Both the position numbers and the translations under genes were made by a program. From NCBI GenBank assembly GCA_003415625.1, contig PYIU01000001.1:1054001-1118000 (forward strand): a stretch of 64,000 nucleotides of DNA, given 5' to 3'. Positions 22,367-33,809 of the stretch are shown piece after piece. The first letter of the stretch is position 1. Each line of letters starts with the position of its first letter. The notes beneath the pieces were generated by a model. That model saw only the letters and a program-made list of their open reading frames with translations, was not told the DNA's origin and searched no databases. This DNA comes from Aquanectria penicillioides. Its lineage: Eukaryota > Ascomycota > Sordariomycetes > Hypocreales > Nectriaceae.

Positions 22367-24623
22367 TCAAGCGGGCATCCAATATCCACATTCGAAATAC
22401 GGTTCCCTTGAATCTGAATTGCCCTGGAGCATTATGCCTCCCGTTGCGTCGAGGAGTTCGGCATCAGATGATCCCTGCCGGTACCAAGGGAAAGGCATCT
22501 CTCCTTCTCCAAAGAAAATAGTGTCTGCTTGTTCCTGGACACCGGCATTCTGAGAATAATGGCCATGTCTGGCAGGGTCCCAGTTATTCAGCGAAATCCC
22601 TTGTAAACCATCGTCGGTGGTTGAGGTTACGGGCGCGCCAAAAGAAGGCAAAGGTTCGCTTTGCTCTGCATCTATTGAGTGCCCAATTCGTGTGTAGGGG
22701 GGTTTGTCAAACGTACCAAGTAGCTTTTTCAAGATATCCCGAGCGCGCAACGCCATACCATGCGCGGTCCCCAAATTCGACAAGCAGTCTACAGCTCGTT
22801 TCAAATGAAGTTTCCATAATTGCGCAAAAGGATGCGCGGGATCATAGACATAGCAAGTAGCTTGTACAAAGCAAGCTGTGATGAGCCAATAAGTGGCGTA
22901 CCAGGCCAAGCCGCGGGGATGTTTTGGTTCACATTCGAGGTAGCCGCATATAGATTCTACACATTCGTTGGCTGCTGTGAGACATGCGAGTATGGAATCT
23001 ATTTCTGTATTGAGAGATCCTTTCGCAGTTATAGTTTTGAACAAGATGGGTCTGTTAAGAGTGATTCGGAGGTGAAAGGATCGCCAGATGAGGATGCGTT
23101 TCGGAATTTCAAAGCACAAGTCCAGTTTTACTTGTTCGTCGAAATAAGATGGGAGATCTTTGCGCCATTTTGCAACATTTCTGTCTAAGGCAATTGCCTT
23201 ATCCTGGTTGGGTATCTGATGGGTGAGAAGCTCGACTTGGACCATATTTGTGATCTTGGCTAACTTGACTTGTTGGACGAGACAAGAAGTAATAGTGGGA
23301 CCTTCTTTTGGATCAGGGAGTTTTTCCATATCCACCGCAAGATCTTCATCGTCTAAATTAGACGGTGGCCGAACATTGACGCCTACAAGGGACACGGGTG
23401 GTCTTCCAAGGGTTAGTTGCGCGCCAGAGACGAAGATGAACAAAGTCCACCACGCCCTTCGACGTAGTTCCATAGTGAATGGACTAGAGCTTGGCAAACC
23501 AAACTCACGATGGAGACCAATATCAAGCGCCATACTGAACCCAATCCCGATGAGGACAAACCCAGAATTAGGTTTATTGCGCTTCTGGAGATAATTTGCC
23601 ATGAGAACAAGACCTTGGACATAGCTTAGAGAACCTTTCTCCAAGATATCCATAGTCAGACTTTCACGGGCTTTTTTGTAAAACGGGACATCCGTATCTG
23701 ACCCCTTAGTGTCCCCAACAAAGGCTCCTATTGCGATTACGATGTTGTACAACAGCGGCCATGAACCGTCTCGTGGTTTAGCCAGAGCGCCTAGGTTCTG
23801 TCAACCATTAATGCTTGTAGGTTCCGACTGACCATCTTACCTGAAACGCGAGCGCGAAACGTTCCCTCGTGCAGGATGGGATAGGCAGTGTGGTAAATGG
23901 TAAAATAATCAGTAATATAGCGCGCAATATCCACATAGGACGCGACTGGTATGGCGCGTGTGTCAGGTTCATCCAAAGGAAATGCTCGCTCACAGTCAGT
24001 GGGAATGTAGTGATGCAAGGTTTGGAGGAACTTCAAGGCCGCGACACCAGATTGAGGGCCCGTATACCCAACCTTTCCAGGTTCTACAATGAGTGACCCC
24101 ATGCCGTCAGTAGAGTTGTCAAAATCCTGTGACTCATCAAACTCATAGTCTTCTACATTACTAAACTCAGCAGGACTAGCGTCCGTGAGCTGCTCATTCC
24201 CTGATGGTCGATATCGCGTTTCTGGAACTTCTAAAACCGCAATAGGGCTTTTGTGAGGAGGTTGATCATCAGTTCCAAGTTCGAGGTGCTGAAGGGCATC
24301 CTGAAGCTTAACATCCGGTAGGTGAAGGGCCCATGCCTTTTCGATAGAAGATATCAAATTCTCCGCTTGGTTTAGGCGCCTTGTTCGAGTCGTCAGCGGA
24401 AATGCACCTTAGCATCGCCAAGCTAGGGCAGTATGTCTTACCTTTGGAGTGCTGTGGCTGTCTGGAGGGCCGAGCTGTATCTGCATTCTTTTGTATCTCT
24501 AATACAGTTGGAGCATTTTGTGCCTCCGGAGCATCGCACCTTACGGCGTTTGCACTCATTGCAGGCATGGGACTTGCGCCATACGAGGGATACTCTGGCT
24601 GATTCGCTCTGCAAGTCGCTCAT
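22367..24623 (-). CDS. Zn(II)2Cys6 transcription factor with fungal_trans domain
   Basis: Three exons (24623-24442, 24379-23841, 23790-22367) sum to 715 codons, 714 residues. Zinc cluster at C21, C24, C31, C37, C40, C47 (CNECKRRKVRC, then KCSNC). A linker follows with Leu-rich dimerisation potential and then the acidic segment. The fungal-specific transcription-factor domain follows: YHTAYPILHEGTF, the junction PRDGSWPLLYNIVIAIGAF across intron 2, and RRRAWWTLF within it. The first intron (61-62 nt) was placed at the acceptor that gives a continuous linker; a nearer AG breaks the frame. It is convergent with the SDR at 21456 and may regulate that sugar/polyol locus (inference). It appears intact although its neighbours are broken. 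Confidence 0.88.
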
Positions 24624-25090
24624 TGAGATTCTGGGGAGAATACGCGTATCTCAATACACCCAAGAGGCGTAGAATAACAAAACCGGTAATAAAGATACGC
24701 AAATAGATTTGTGTAAAGTCCTGTTTGTGGAAGCAGTGGCTGAAGTTGACGGAAGGAGAGGCCGCAACTAGCTGGCCCAACACCAAGCGGGACCGTCACG
24801 TGGTGTATACTTCTGAGGCTATAGGGATAATCACATGACCAGTCAAGTTTCATTCAACTTCGACCTGAAGGATGGCGTCGACTGCAGTAAAACAAATTGA
24901 GTATTTCCAGTCGCTCAGCAGATAGGTCAAAAACAAAATCTAAGTGCTGAAGCCTAGGTCTACCAGGACTCCATTCTTTTCTAATTTTAGCTTTCTGTTC
25001 TACCTCTCCAACTCGACTCATGTACCCTAGGGAACAAAAATAACATTTGGATAGGGGTATCCATGGGTGGCTAGTCTATCCTCCATTTAA
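24624..25090. other. Intergenic region, promoter of the 714-residue regulator
   Basis: No gene is seen. It contains the regulator's 5' flank and the 3' flank of the threonine aldolase gene. Confidence 0.45.
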
Positions 25091-26134
25091 TCACTGAACG
25101 AAGAGTCTCGAGAAGTTGGTCGATATGTCGGCTTTATGATTGAAGAAAGTTACGAACCGCACTACTCCTGGGCCCTAACGATCATGATAGGAAGCATAGC
25201 CATCGTCAAGAAGCCGTTGTATCGCTGGTTCGGGCAGCCGACAGTAGAGAATATTAGCCTGCGGTTCACCCATGAGTTTGACCCTGGGGATTTCTTTCAG
25301 ACCTTGACCAAGGCGGACAGCCATTGAATTTGATTGTCGGGCGTTTCTTATCCATAAATCATCATTCAGATATGCATCCAATTGAGCAGAAAGAAAGCGC
25401 ATTTTTGACGATAGCTGGCCGGCACGCTTGCTTCGAAAAGCGAGCGGGCTCGCCAGAGCTCGGTCGAAGGCAATGATGGCTTCAGATGTCATTGTGCCGT
25501 TCTTAGTCGCGCCAAACGCAAGCACATCAACGCCAGCTCTCCAGGTCATATCCGCAGCAGTGGCATTGAGGTGATCCAGTGCGTTGGCAAAGCGCGCCCC
25601 GTCCATGTGCACGCGCAAGTCGGCTTCCTTGGCTATGGAGCATAGATTGCGGGGTTCCGCAAGAGAGTATACGCTTCCAGTCTCGGTGGGTTGGCTAATT
25701 CTAAGTACTTGAGGTTGCACGCTATGCACATCGCCTGCTCCGCGACAAACTGCACTGCGTAAAGCCTCGGGGTCAAACTTGCCGTTTTCTTCAGGTACAG
25801 TCACGAGCTTTGCTCCATTGGTAAAGGCCTCCGGGGCCCCGCATTCATCATTGTTGATGTGACTATTCGGATGGCACAGTATACAGCTCCAAGGTGAGCT
25901 CAAGACTGCCAAGCCGAGGCAATTGCCAATAGTGCCACTAGATACGGGGAGGAAGACTATGTCCGCTCGTTCGAAGACGAGCGAGAGTCTACCACGAGCG
26001 CGGTCCGTGTAGCCGTCTTTGCCGTAAGGAAGCATGTTTCCGGATGCTGCATTGATTATGGCATTGGCGATCTGGAGGGGTGTGCCAGCCATGTTATCAC
26101 TTGTGAAGGCATGGTCTGATGCAATGCTGTCCAT
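25091..26134 (-). pseudogene. L-threonine aldolase-like PLP enzyme with premature amber codon
   Basis: Fold-type I PLP enzyme of the threonine aldolase / beta-eliminating lyase group (threonine to glycine plus acetaldehyde). The frame from the ATG at 26134 runs through FTSDNMAGTP, the PLP-phosphate site VSSGTIGN, the VHMDGARFANA aspartate motif and the Schiff-base lysine in FGATKNG. At 25175-25177 the frame meets TAG where the family has a conserved Trp (YHDR-W-GPGVVR). The frame continues after it with GPGVVRFVTFF to a TGA at 25091-25093. The visible product is therefore 319 residues instead of about 347. The change TGG to TAG is a single G-to-A. The lost tail contributes to the C-terminal domain, so activity is doubtful but not excluded. 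An exon upstream of 26134 is possible. Confidence 0.8.
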
Positions 26135-27117
26135 GTTTGATGCAGGATCGTCGAGAGAGATGTGCAAGGTTGACCTTGTCGTCTCCGATACAGTATCTTT
26201 GGTGCAGGTGAACCGTTTTTGAGTCTTCTAAGCAATGGCTTTTCTGAAAGGGAGTGAGCAAGGCTCCTCCTCTTGATGGCCAGATGATACCTAGATTATC
26301 GCCCTAGTACCCTCGCGTTGAATGTTGGGTCGATATTTTAAATCTCTTTGGGGTGGTTGGAGGAACACGTGGGTTGGCCCTTCCTCGAGCACATGGAATG
26401 GCATGAGAAAAAAAACGCTCCTGTCGTTCGTTATCCTTCTCCATGGACAGGGATAGCTTGGTTATGTATATATATGAGTAAATTCTTGAGTAGCGCATCG
26501 AGGGGCAAAACAGGATGTGACTCCCATGTACCCCCATGCAACATGGAAAACGTTGTGACAATCCACCAATGTAACTGCCTGCCTTTATTATCTCACTGTA
26601 TTGAGACCTATGTGCTTCAATATGATACATCATTGATAAGTTCTCAAGACTCCGAACTTGGTCAATACCGCAAGTCACTTTGATTCATTGCATCCTGCAA
26701 CGACCGCTGGTAATGTCACTGAGCGACTAGAGATTTTATGACTTTGGGTAATTTGGCTCTTTAGTTTCAAGATGAAACCAAATTCTGCAACAGGAAAGTA
26801 TTCGCATGATAATCACGGCTGAAATTATGATTTATGAGGTAGGTAGTTTATGTTCAGATTGAAATGGGGATTGCAGCCAGTATAATCCGGTGCGTGTGTT
26901 GCACCATTGCAACTGCTTTCATCAACGATGCTACACCATTCAAGAACCAGCCTCTGTCGTCTTCACGTTGTAATCTTCTTGTGTGGGCCTTATCAATTTT
27001 AGATAGAGCGATGGTGCGTTGCTACCTCCGAAGAAGAAGTTTTTATATCCCCTACATATTCTAAAACTGTACAGAAACCCCAAATTCGCTAAATGTGTTA
27101 CAGTTTTCAGTGGTCGT
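26135..27117. other. Intergenic region
   Basis: No gene, RNA or clear repeat is recognised; open frames here have no family features. Confidence 0.45.
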
Positions 27118-28632
27118 TCAATCAGTCTTTTCCCCGTTCTTTCCAGCTCCTAGTGTTGGTAGACCCGCGGCTGTCAAATCAGCGTCAATCTCTTGCAAGT
27201 GATCAAGGAAATGCGCCTTGACATTTTCCCATTGGGTTGGAGAGCTGCGATGCAGTGACTTCGCTCCTTCTCCATGTATCGCCCACTTGGTCAAGAACAA
27301 TGGCACGCTGATATGAAACATGAATGCCATAGTATCTTCACAGATTCTTTCAGGTTTTAACTCCCGAGTTGTTGCGTCTTTCCAGGTTTCATATGTCTCT
27401 CCATGAGGCATATAGCTTGCCTCATAGCTCAAACCACCAGGCTCCAAGACATGACTACTGCCCCCGTATTGGCCGTAAATAAGCCCCATAATTTCGGTGC
27501 TCATATTGCGATGATAGTAAGGCGGCCGAAAGGTGTTTGAAGTTGTAATCCACTTGGGCGTAAAGACAAGGAAGTCCGTTAAAGAGACTCCTGAAATCTT
27601 GGATTTAACGGTCAAGACGCAGTAGATTGTCGGGTCTGCCTGGTCCTTTTCCACGTTGGTCATATTCACAAACTTTTCGATGGCATACTTATATGGCACC
27701 AAGTTTCCATGCCAAGCAACAACATCAAAAGGTGTATGGTTTTGTCGGCAGACATGCAATGAACCTGCGAGCTTATAGATGATATCCCAACCCGATTCGT
27801 CAATGTCAAAGCTTGCGACAGGTGATTCAAAGTCTCGAGGGAGTGCCATACCATTCGAGCCCACGGGTCCAAGCTCTGGAAGATCGTAGTGTGCACCGAA
27901 AATTTCCTGAATATATCCCCGAACAGGCCCATCTGGAACAAGGACTCGGAATCGGATCCCAGCTTGAATAACAACAAGCTCGCCTGGTCGTACCATAATC
28001 CATCCCAATTCTGTCTGGATATTGAGACGACCCTCTTGTGGTAGGATTAGAAGGTCTCCATCATTGTTGGCGAAGGCACGATTCGTCATGGATACGTTGG
28101 CAGAATAAATGTGAATGGCAAGGCCTTCTCTCAGAGTAGGGTCACCTTGTCCTCCTATGGTCCGAATTCCCTCAACAAAGTCGGTACCGTGACTGCTCTC
28201 AGAGCATTCATGCTTGTCCAACAGGGGAAAAGGGTCCCAGGCTTCCTGAGAAGCAAGGTATTCAACATCTTTGTTGGCTGTTGAGAAGCACGCTTCGATC
28301 TAACTCTGATAAGCGGAAGGAAGGCAGATTTCTCGACAAGAACTTACATGAGGATTTGCCCTCGAAGGTGATACATTGCCGTGCGCCACTGATGGGCGAA
28401 TTCGGTACATCCAAACATGCTGAATCATCTGCCGGGGGGCAATGAATGAAGAGCCATTGAGTTGTTCAGAATACAAATCATATTTGACTTTTTGTGGAGC
28501 GTTCCTCCCTCTTGGAAGAACATTTGGAACAGCTTCAGAACAGAACCTATTTCCGAAGCCCGCCTGGTAGCGATGAGGGTCGGCGGCGGACGGACCCGTG
28601 GTGAAGGCGGACGTAGCGGTGGCGCCCATCAT
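27118..28632 (-). CDS. Homogentisate 1,2-dioxygenase-like ring-cleavage enzyme (diverged)
   Basis: Cupin-fold Fe(II) dioxygenase; the family opens homogentisate to maleylacetoacetate. Two exons (28632-28348 and 28299-27118, 47-nt intron) encode 488 residues, longer than the usual 440-450. Family hallmarks: YQAGFGNRF near the N-terminus, LYSEQLNGSSF, YRIRPSV, and FRPPYYHRN. Iron ligands appear intact at about H358 and E364 (H-x5-E) and H394 (MPHGE). The N-terminal block differs from the canonical enzyme at many positions, and no fumarylacetoacetase or maleylacetoacetate isomerase gene is near. This looks like a paralogue recruited to another dihydroxy-aromatic (inference). It is divergent from the P450 at 29296 over a 663-bp promoter carrying three TTGCCGG sites. 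Either ATG at 28632 or 28629 could start translation. Confidence 0.88.
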
Positions 28633-29295
28633 GACAAAAGAATTCTTGGCAACTTGATTGACCTAGATGATCCCTGAGCAAGGTGCACTATCCCACAGGT
28701 TTAAAGTATATTGAGGAGCAATGAAAGCCGCTGTATTTCGCCAGTCTGTCCGGCAGGGCAGGCAATGATACGGGCTAGGGTGATACCTTTGATAAGGCAC
28801 AACGGTCAAGTGGGTCATTCTTATCAGCATCTGGATTGCCGGGAACCAGACCCCGTTGCCGGATTAGCGTCTCTTTGCCCGTAATGCGCCCCATCTTATG
28901 ATGCCGTGCTATTGCCGGACGTGTTTCGTTGACAGGGGAGATAGTGATATCATATGTCATATGTTTGGGGCCTCGTAATTGCAGCACCGCGAGCACTTTG
29001 CTGGCTTGTCTAGTCGGCAGATGTGTAATGCGAAACGCATAATTTGCCGACAATAAGCACAGCCGGCGTCCCCACACATGTTGACGTGTGGTGTGTGCGT
29101 TATCTTGAGATCTGATGCTCAAATCAGATCTAACAGTCCATTGCTTCGGTAAACCCATCGGTTGGTGTTCGGAGCATATCTAGTCCTTGATTTATTTCAG
29201 TTCTATCTCGTCCATCTTGATCTTGGCTTAGCAAACTCTTCATCAAGCTCATTCACCCCCGCCAGGCAGGTCCACTGCTCGACTCTCAATTCAAC
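28633..29295. promoter_or_regulatory. Divergent promoter with three TTGCCGG sites (dioxygenase / P450)
   Basis: TTGCCGG occurs at 28836-28842, 28856-28862 and 28912-28918, all in the same orientation. The same 7-mer, in either orientation, recurs in the other promoters of the 27-40 kb cluster. It contains a CGG triplet, the usual half-site of Zn2Cys6 proteins. Binding is inferred. Confidence 0.6.
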
Positions 29296-30849
29296 ATGGC
29301 ACTGGTCCAAATGTTGCTGAGTCCGGCTGGGCTTACCCTCCTCGCCATTTCAGCCTTCTTGTTTCTTGGCAACGTTATTCTATCGCAACGCAAACTCAAG
29401 TCCCTCCCACTTCCTCCTGGGCCTCCTGGAGAGCCAATTCTGGGGCATTTACGTGTTATTCCGGCCGACAATCCAGAATATGCCTACATGAAATGGTCAA
29501 AGGAGTATTCCTCTGACATCTTGTCATTTAAAATTTTAAACCAGCCGGTTATTGTTCTAAACTCGGTTCGCACAGCGGTAGATCTCCTTGACAAGCGAGG
29601 GGCAAACTATTGCGATCGTCCTCGTTTTGTGTTGTTTGAGGTTATGGGATGGGGCAAGACTCTTACCTTTTTGCGCTGGGGGCCTTCATTTCGAATGCAT
29701 CGCAAAATCCTACAAAAGAGCTTCCAAAAGAGCAATATCACACAGTATCGACCTCTCCAACAAAGGGAGACGACAATCATGTTGAAAGGCATAGTAGAAA
29801 AACCTGCCGATTGGGAAACTATTATGCGACGGTTCGCTACTGCAGTTGTTCTTGGAATTGGCTTCGGTATCAAGATCGACAAAGATACTGATCCATTTAT
29901 CCAAATGGCTACCGATGCAAGCTACGCTCTTGGACATGGCGGCGCTCCTGCTGGAACCCCGGTTGACTTTTTCCCATTTCTTAAGTCCTTGCCGTCATGG
30001 TTCCATGACAAATCTCTGCGATTTGCACGGGACTGGGAATGGGCTATCAGAAACATTCATGACAAACCTTATGAAGCTGTCATCGCATCTGACGAGAAAA
30101 CTCAGTGCCTCATTAATACTTTGCTTGAGCAACGTCAAGACCAGATGGAGAAAGGGGTTGCGCCCGACTTGTCAATTGACGATATTAAAGGGGCGGCAGG
30201 CGCAGTCTATGCTGCAGGCCAAGACACGACCTGGAGTACCCTGGTGGTCTTCGTTCTGAATATGACATTGCATTCTGATATTCAAACAAAGGCGCAACGC
30301 ATAATTGATGAAGTTATTGGAAGGGACCGGTTGCCAACCTTTGAAGATCGACCGAAACTCCAGTACATTGATTTCATCGTCCAAGAAACTCTCCGCTGGT
30401 GTCCCGTTTCACCGGTTGGGGTCCCTCATAAGTCATTAAAGGACGACGTTTATAATGGATATTTTATTCCGGCTGGATCTATGGTATACGCTAATGCCCG
30501 AGCAATGACGAGAGATGAACGGGTCTACAGTGATCCTGAGGATTTCAACCCCGACAGATACATTCCTGTTGAGGAAGGTGGAAAAGGGGAGCCGCTTCCC
30601 AACGGTCAGTTTGGCTTTGGCAGAAGGATTTGCGTAGGGAAGCATCTTGCGGAAGCTAGCGTCTGGATTGTTATTGCTGCCATGCTAAGCACTATGAAGA
30701 TCGAAAAGGCAAAAGATTCTGCAGGAAATGACATAATCCCCAAAGTTGAGGTAACGAACGGGCTCACAAGCCACCCAAAGCAATTCCCATGTTGCGTTGG
30801 ACCAAGAGATGGCAAAAGCGTGGAGGTAATCGTGGGGGCCGAGATTTGA
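29296..30849 (+). CDS. Cytochrome P450 monooxygenase
   Basis: Intronless, 517 residues, class II microsomal P450. An N-terminal membrane anchor (about residues 10-30) is followed by the proline hinge PLPPGPPGEPILG. I-helix oxygen motif AGQDTT at 307-312; K-helix ETLR at 364-367; PERF-like region NPDRY; heme loop FGFGRRICVG at 439-448 with the ligand Cys446. It resembles fungal P450s annotated as O-methylsterigmatocystin oxidoreductase-like, a label that says little about substrate. Given the context it probably hydroxylates an aromatic or heterocyclic ring upstream of the dioxygenase (inference). It shares the divergent TTGCCGG promoter with the dioxygenase gene. Confidence 0.93.
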   Translation: MALVQMLLSPAGLTLLAISAFLFLGNVILSQRKLKSLPLPPGPPGEPILGHLRVIPADNPEYAYMKWSKEYSSDILSFKILNQPVIVLNSVRTAVDLLDKRGANYCDRPRFVLFEVMGWGKTLTFLRWGPSFRMHRKILQKSFQKSNITQYRPLQQRETTIMLKGIVEKPADWETIMRRFATAVVLGIGFGIKIDKDTDPFIQMATDASYALGHGGAPAGTPVDFFPFLKSLPSWFHDKSLRFARDWEWAIRNIHDKPYEAVIASDEKTQCLINTLLEQRQDQMEKGVAPDLSIDDIKGAAGAVYAAGQDTTWSTLVVFVLNMTLHSDIQTKAQRIIDEVIGRDRLPTFEDRPKLQYIDFIVQETLRWCPVSPVGVPHKSLKDDVYNGYFIPAGSMVYANARAMTRDERVYSDPEDFNPDRYIPVEEGGKGEPLPNGQFGFGRRICVGKHLAEASVWIVIAAMLSTMKIEKAKDSAGNDIIPKVEVTNGLTSHPKQFPCCVGPRDGKSVEVIVGAEI

Positions 30850-31209
30850 AAAGAATCTATCTGTATCTTCACATTGATAAATAAAAACAATGAACAATGA
30901 TATAAAATTCAGCATTTTGAAGAATTTTGTTGTCTAAATTGGTGAATTTACAAGACTGGTTCCATTATATACTTACTAAGTTCCTATGTAGCCCTGACTC
31001 GCAAACTAGCATCTAAGATACCTCTACATGGTAAAACCACAGCTCTATTTATAAGAGAAAAAAAAAGAAAATTCAAAATACATCTTTTATCTAAGTAATA
31101 AGCACACTCCATCTAAACATTCACTTCAGGAAATGCCTACTTAGATTGTTGAGGACTAGATCAAATCAGCTATATGTTCCACGCACTGTCTAGTCATTCT
31201 ACATCTATT
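30850..31209. other. Short AT-rich spacer between P450 and MFS gene ends
   Basis: Convergent 3' ends; no gene is seen. Confidence 0.5.
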
Positions 31210-32984
31210 TCATACGTGATTTTCTCTTTCTTCTCTTTTCTTTCTCCATTTAGGACCAAATATCATCGCTACATACATGAGTGGCAATAGAGCGAGGCAT
31301 ATGGCACCTAGAAGCACATAACTCCAACCATATCCTAGTCGGCTAGTTATTCGTTCAATGACGGAAACCAATACAGCAGCGAGGCAGCACCTGACGAGAT
31401 TGGTCTAAAGAGTCAGTCATGGAGAAAAAGTAATACAATAATCACCAAATACTTACACAAGCCGTGGCAGCAGAACTACGTTTTTGAAGAATATCAACAT
31501 TCAGTGTCATCGTTGTGTTGAGTATAGAAATAGAAGTCCAGCCAACTGCTGTTTGTTAATTGAATGAAAAATAACCCAAAGAGAGAATCACTACTTACGG
31601 ACAACCTGAATTACTAGAGGTACAGCCATGTGTGAGTGTGCTTCAATAGCCCATCCCCAGCCCACAAGTGCCACCACGAAGATGACCAGGTGCACTGGCA
31701 TAGTTCGAAGTCGTGCGCGCTCTTTTGGGAAATCGTTTGAAGTTCCGTTTTCCGTAATTTCCCTCTTAATTCGAGCGTAGTCCCAGTCTAAGAGTTTCCC
31801 GACAAATGTGCTACCGAGAATCATGCCAAGTCCTGTAGGTAAATAGGACAATCCAAGCACCGTCTCTGAGAGCCAAGGATATACTTCGGCAAATGCAGAT
31901 GAAATTGTTGATGTGACAGTATAATTCACAGCATACACAATTCCCGTGAACACTAGAGTAACGACGATATCAGGCAAAGTGAAAATCGGGAAGGGGTTAA
32001 TGGGAGACCTCTGGCGTGTGGAGGGTAGAGCCATGGAACCGTGTTTTGCCTTAGGTCCAACAAGTGGGATTAGGGCACGATGGATGCCGGACATGGGAAT
32101 AGACCCATTTCCAGCAATGTCCCGTAATGTCTCTGGTAAAAACCTAAATGCTGTCAGTATATTAGTACATAGCAAGGGCTCGAGAAAGCCAGTACAGCAT
32201 TATTATCAGAAAGCATACTACGGCCATGATGACAAGAAACCAGAAGATTGATCTCCATCCTAGGTTCTGAGAAAGAGTACCCCCAATAGCAGGTCCAATG
32301 CATGGCGCAAGCTTCATCACTAATTAGTAATATATCCTAGAATATGAGGCATGGTTGGTGAACCAGAACGCACCATAGGGCCAATATTAAAGAAACCAAC
32401 AAATCCTCCTCTTTCTTCGGGTATCGAAATATCTCCACAAACCCCCATACCTAGACAAAAAGAATTAAGGTTTAGTTTAATATAATGGGATCGAGTGTTC
32501 TCACCAAGCGCAATGGTGCTAGCACAACCCCCGGCCTGGAGGCACCTCAAGACCAATAGTAGCCAGTATGCATCAGTAGGGCATAAAGCCAGGCCAATGC
32601 AAGAACCAATTAAGATAAAGAGGCATATTAAAAATACCCTCCTCCTGCCGTAGCGATCAGATAGGGGGCCCCAAAGCATTGGGGCTAGTCAAATCTGTGT
32701 CAGTATGTGTTTCATCAACGTCTGGCAGTGGAAAATGACATACAAACGCCTTGGAAGATAAGGTACGTAGTCACGGATTGATTTAACGCATCAATCGATT
32801 CGCCAAATTCAACGCTGAGGGTTGGGATGGCGGGGAAGTATATGTTTGCAGGTAGGGGACTATACAGCCCAGCTATTGCAACCATTGTTACAATAAACCA
32901 TTTTTCGCGTTTTGTGTAGACACTAAAGGGATCTTCTGAAGTAGGGGCTTCTTGAACCGCGGGGATTTCTTGTGAGAGAACCAT
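31210..32984 (-). CDS. MFS transporter, DHA1 (12-TM) family
   Basis: Seven exons (32984-32744, 32684-32505, 32450-32374, 32311-32196, 32143-31599, 31545-31457, 31404-31210) sum to 481 codons, 480 residues, with frame kept across all six introns. Hallmarks: NIYFPAIPTL in TM1; QG-x-S-P-M-L-W-G-P-L-S-D-R-Y-G-R-R across intron 1 (motif A); RCLQAGGCAS in TM4; motif C as GPMLAPCIGPAIGG spanning intron 3; and LFLPETLRDIAGNGS opening the central loop. It belongs to the fungal polyspecific DHA1 drug:H+ antiporter group. In this cluster it may import substrate or export a toxic intermediate. It is divergent from the NCS1 permease; the 825-bp shared promoter carries the inverted TTGCCGG/CCGGCAA pair. 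Confidence 0.88.
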
Positions 32985-33809
32985 TGCGCTTCTTGGTAGG
33001 TTTGGAGAGGTTGACTTTGTTCTAGGCTCCTTACCAATTACAAGATCCCAGAAAGCAGAAGCTGATGAGCGCGCTTGTTGGTGGTAGTTGGATCGAAGAG
33101 CTGAGCAATGAAAGAGATGCTCAATGACAAGAGTCTCAGTACAATACCCAAAAGAAGTGGTTTCTTTTTCTGCTTCTCTTCTCTTCTCTTCTCTTTTCTT
33201 TTCTTTTCTTTTTTTCTTTTTTTTTTCTTCGTTTTCTTTGACAAAAAAAGAAACCTAAATCCACTGTAAAAAATTTCTCGGCATTCCGCTGCAAGACCGC
33301 ACCTCGGATGCGATAACGGTGACGGGATCCATGCTCGTTGCCTTATCTGCGGTTGATGACAGAACACCACGAGGTGGCAGAGTGCATTCAAATGCGTAAG
33401 CGTTGACAAGGCGAGCGGCATGTTGCCGGGGTCCGGCAAAATTAATGCCGCCATCTTCGCGTTTGGCTATCGCAATGGCCCTATCTTAGCCTGCATTCTT
33501 GGCATTGATAAGACGACAAGCGATAACCTGGTCGAAACGTGGAGATGGGTGGGCCCCATAACATCCAGCACCCAAATACACAGATAACCGCCTAATTACA
33601 AGTCTGGCAAGTCACCTGGTATCAGAGATAGCAAGATAGCTGAGATAGGAGTCCAATGTCGTGTCAAGCAATGGTAATACGTAGAAATATTGCTGCATCC
33701 TTCCCCAGATCGACGGTGGAGTTTGACTTGCATTGCATAGGAACTATCTTTGCTTCTTCCTACTTTACCATCGCTGGCAAGGAATTGACCCAACAGGCCC
33801 TGCATCATC
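32985..33809. promoter_or_regulatory. Divergent promoter with TTGCCGG-ggt-CCGGCAA inverted repeat
   Basis: A perfect 7-bp inverted repeat with a 3-bp spacer lies at 33423-33439, between the MFS start (439 bp away) and the NCS1 start (371 bp away). It is the most symmetric instance of the cluster motif, as expected for a dimeric Zn2Cys6 regulator. A polypyrimidine tract lies at 33162-33240. Confidence 0.65.
33162..33240 (+). repeat. Polypyrimidine (TTCTC/TTTTC)n tract
   Basis: Nearly pure C/T over about 75 bp, built of ttctc then ttttc units. It is a microsatellite in the DHA1/NCS1 promoter region; any coding frame across it is an artefact. Confidence 0.85.

Noticed and set aside
28775..29158. 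127-codon minus-strand frame in the dioxygenase/P450 promoter
   Set aside because: No family features; it overlaps the regulatory motifs and is expected by chance in a 663-bp interval.
33162..33454. Lys/Arg-rich minus-strand frame
   Set aside because: Generated by the polypyrimidine tract in the DHA1/NCS1 promoter.
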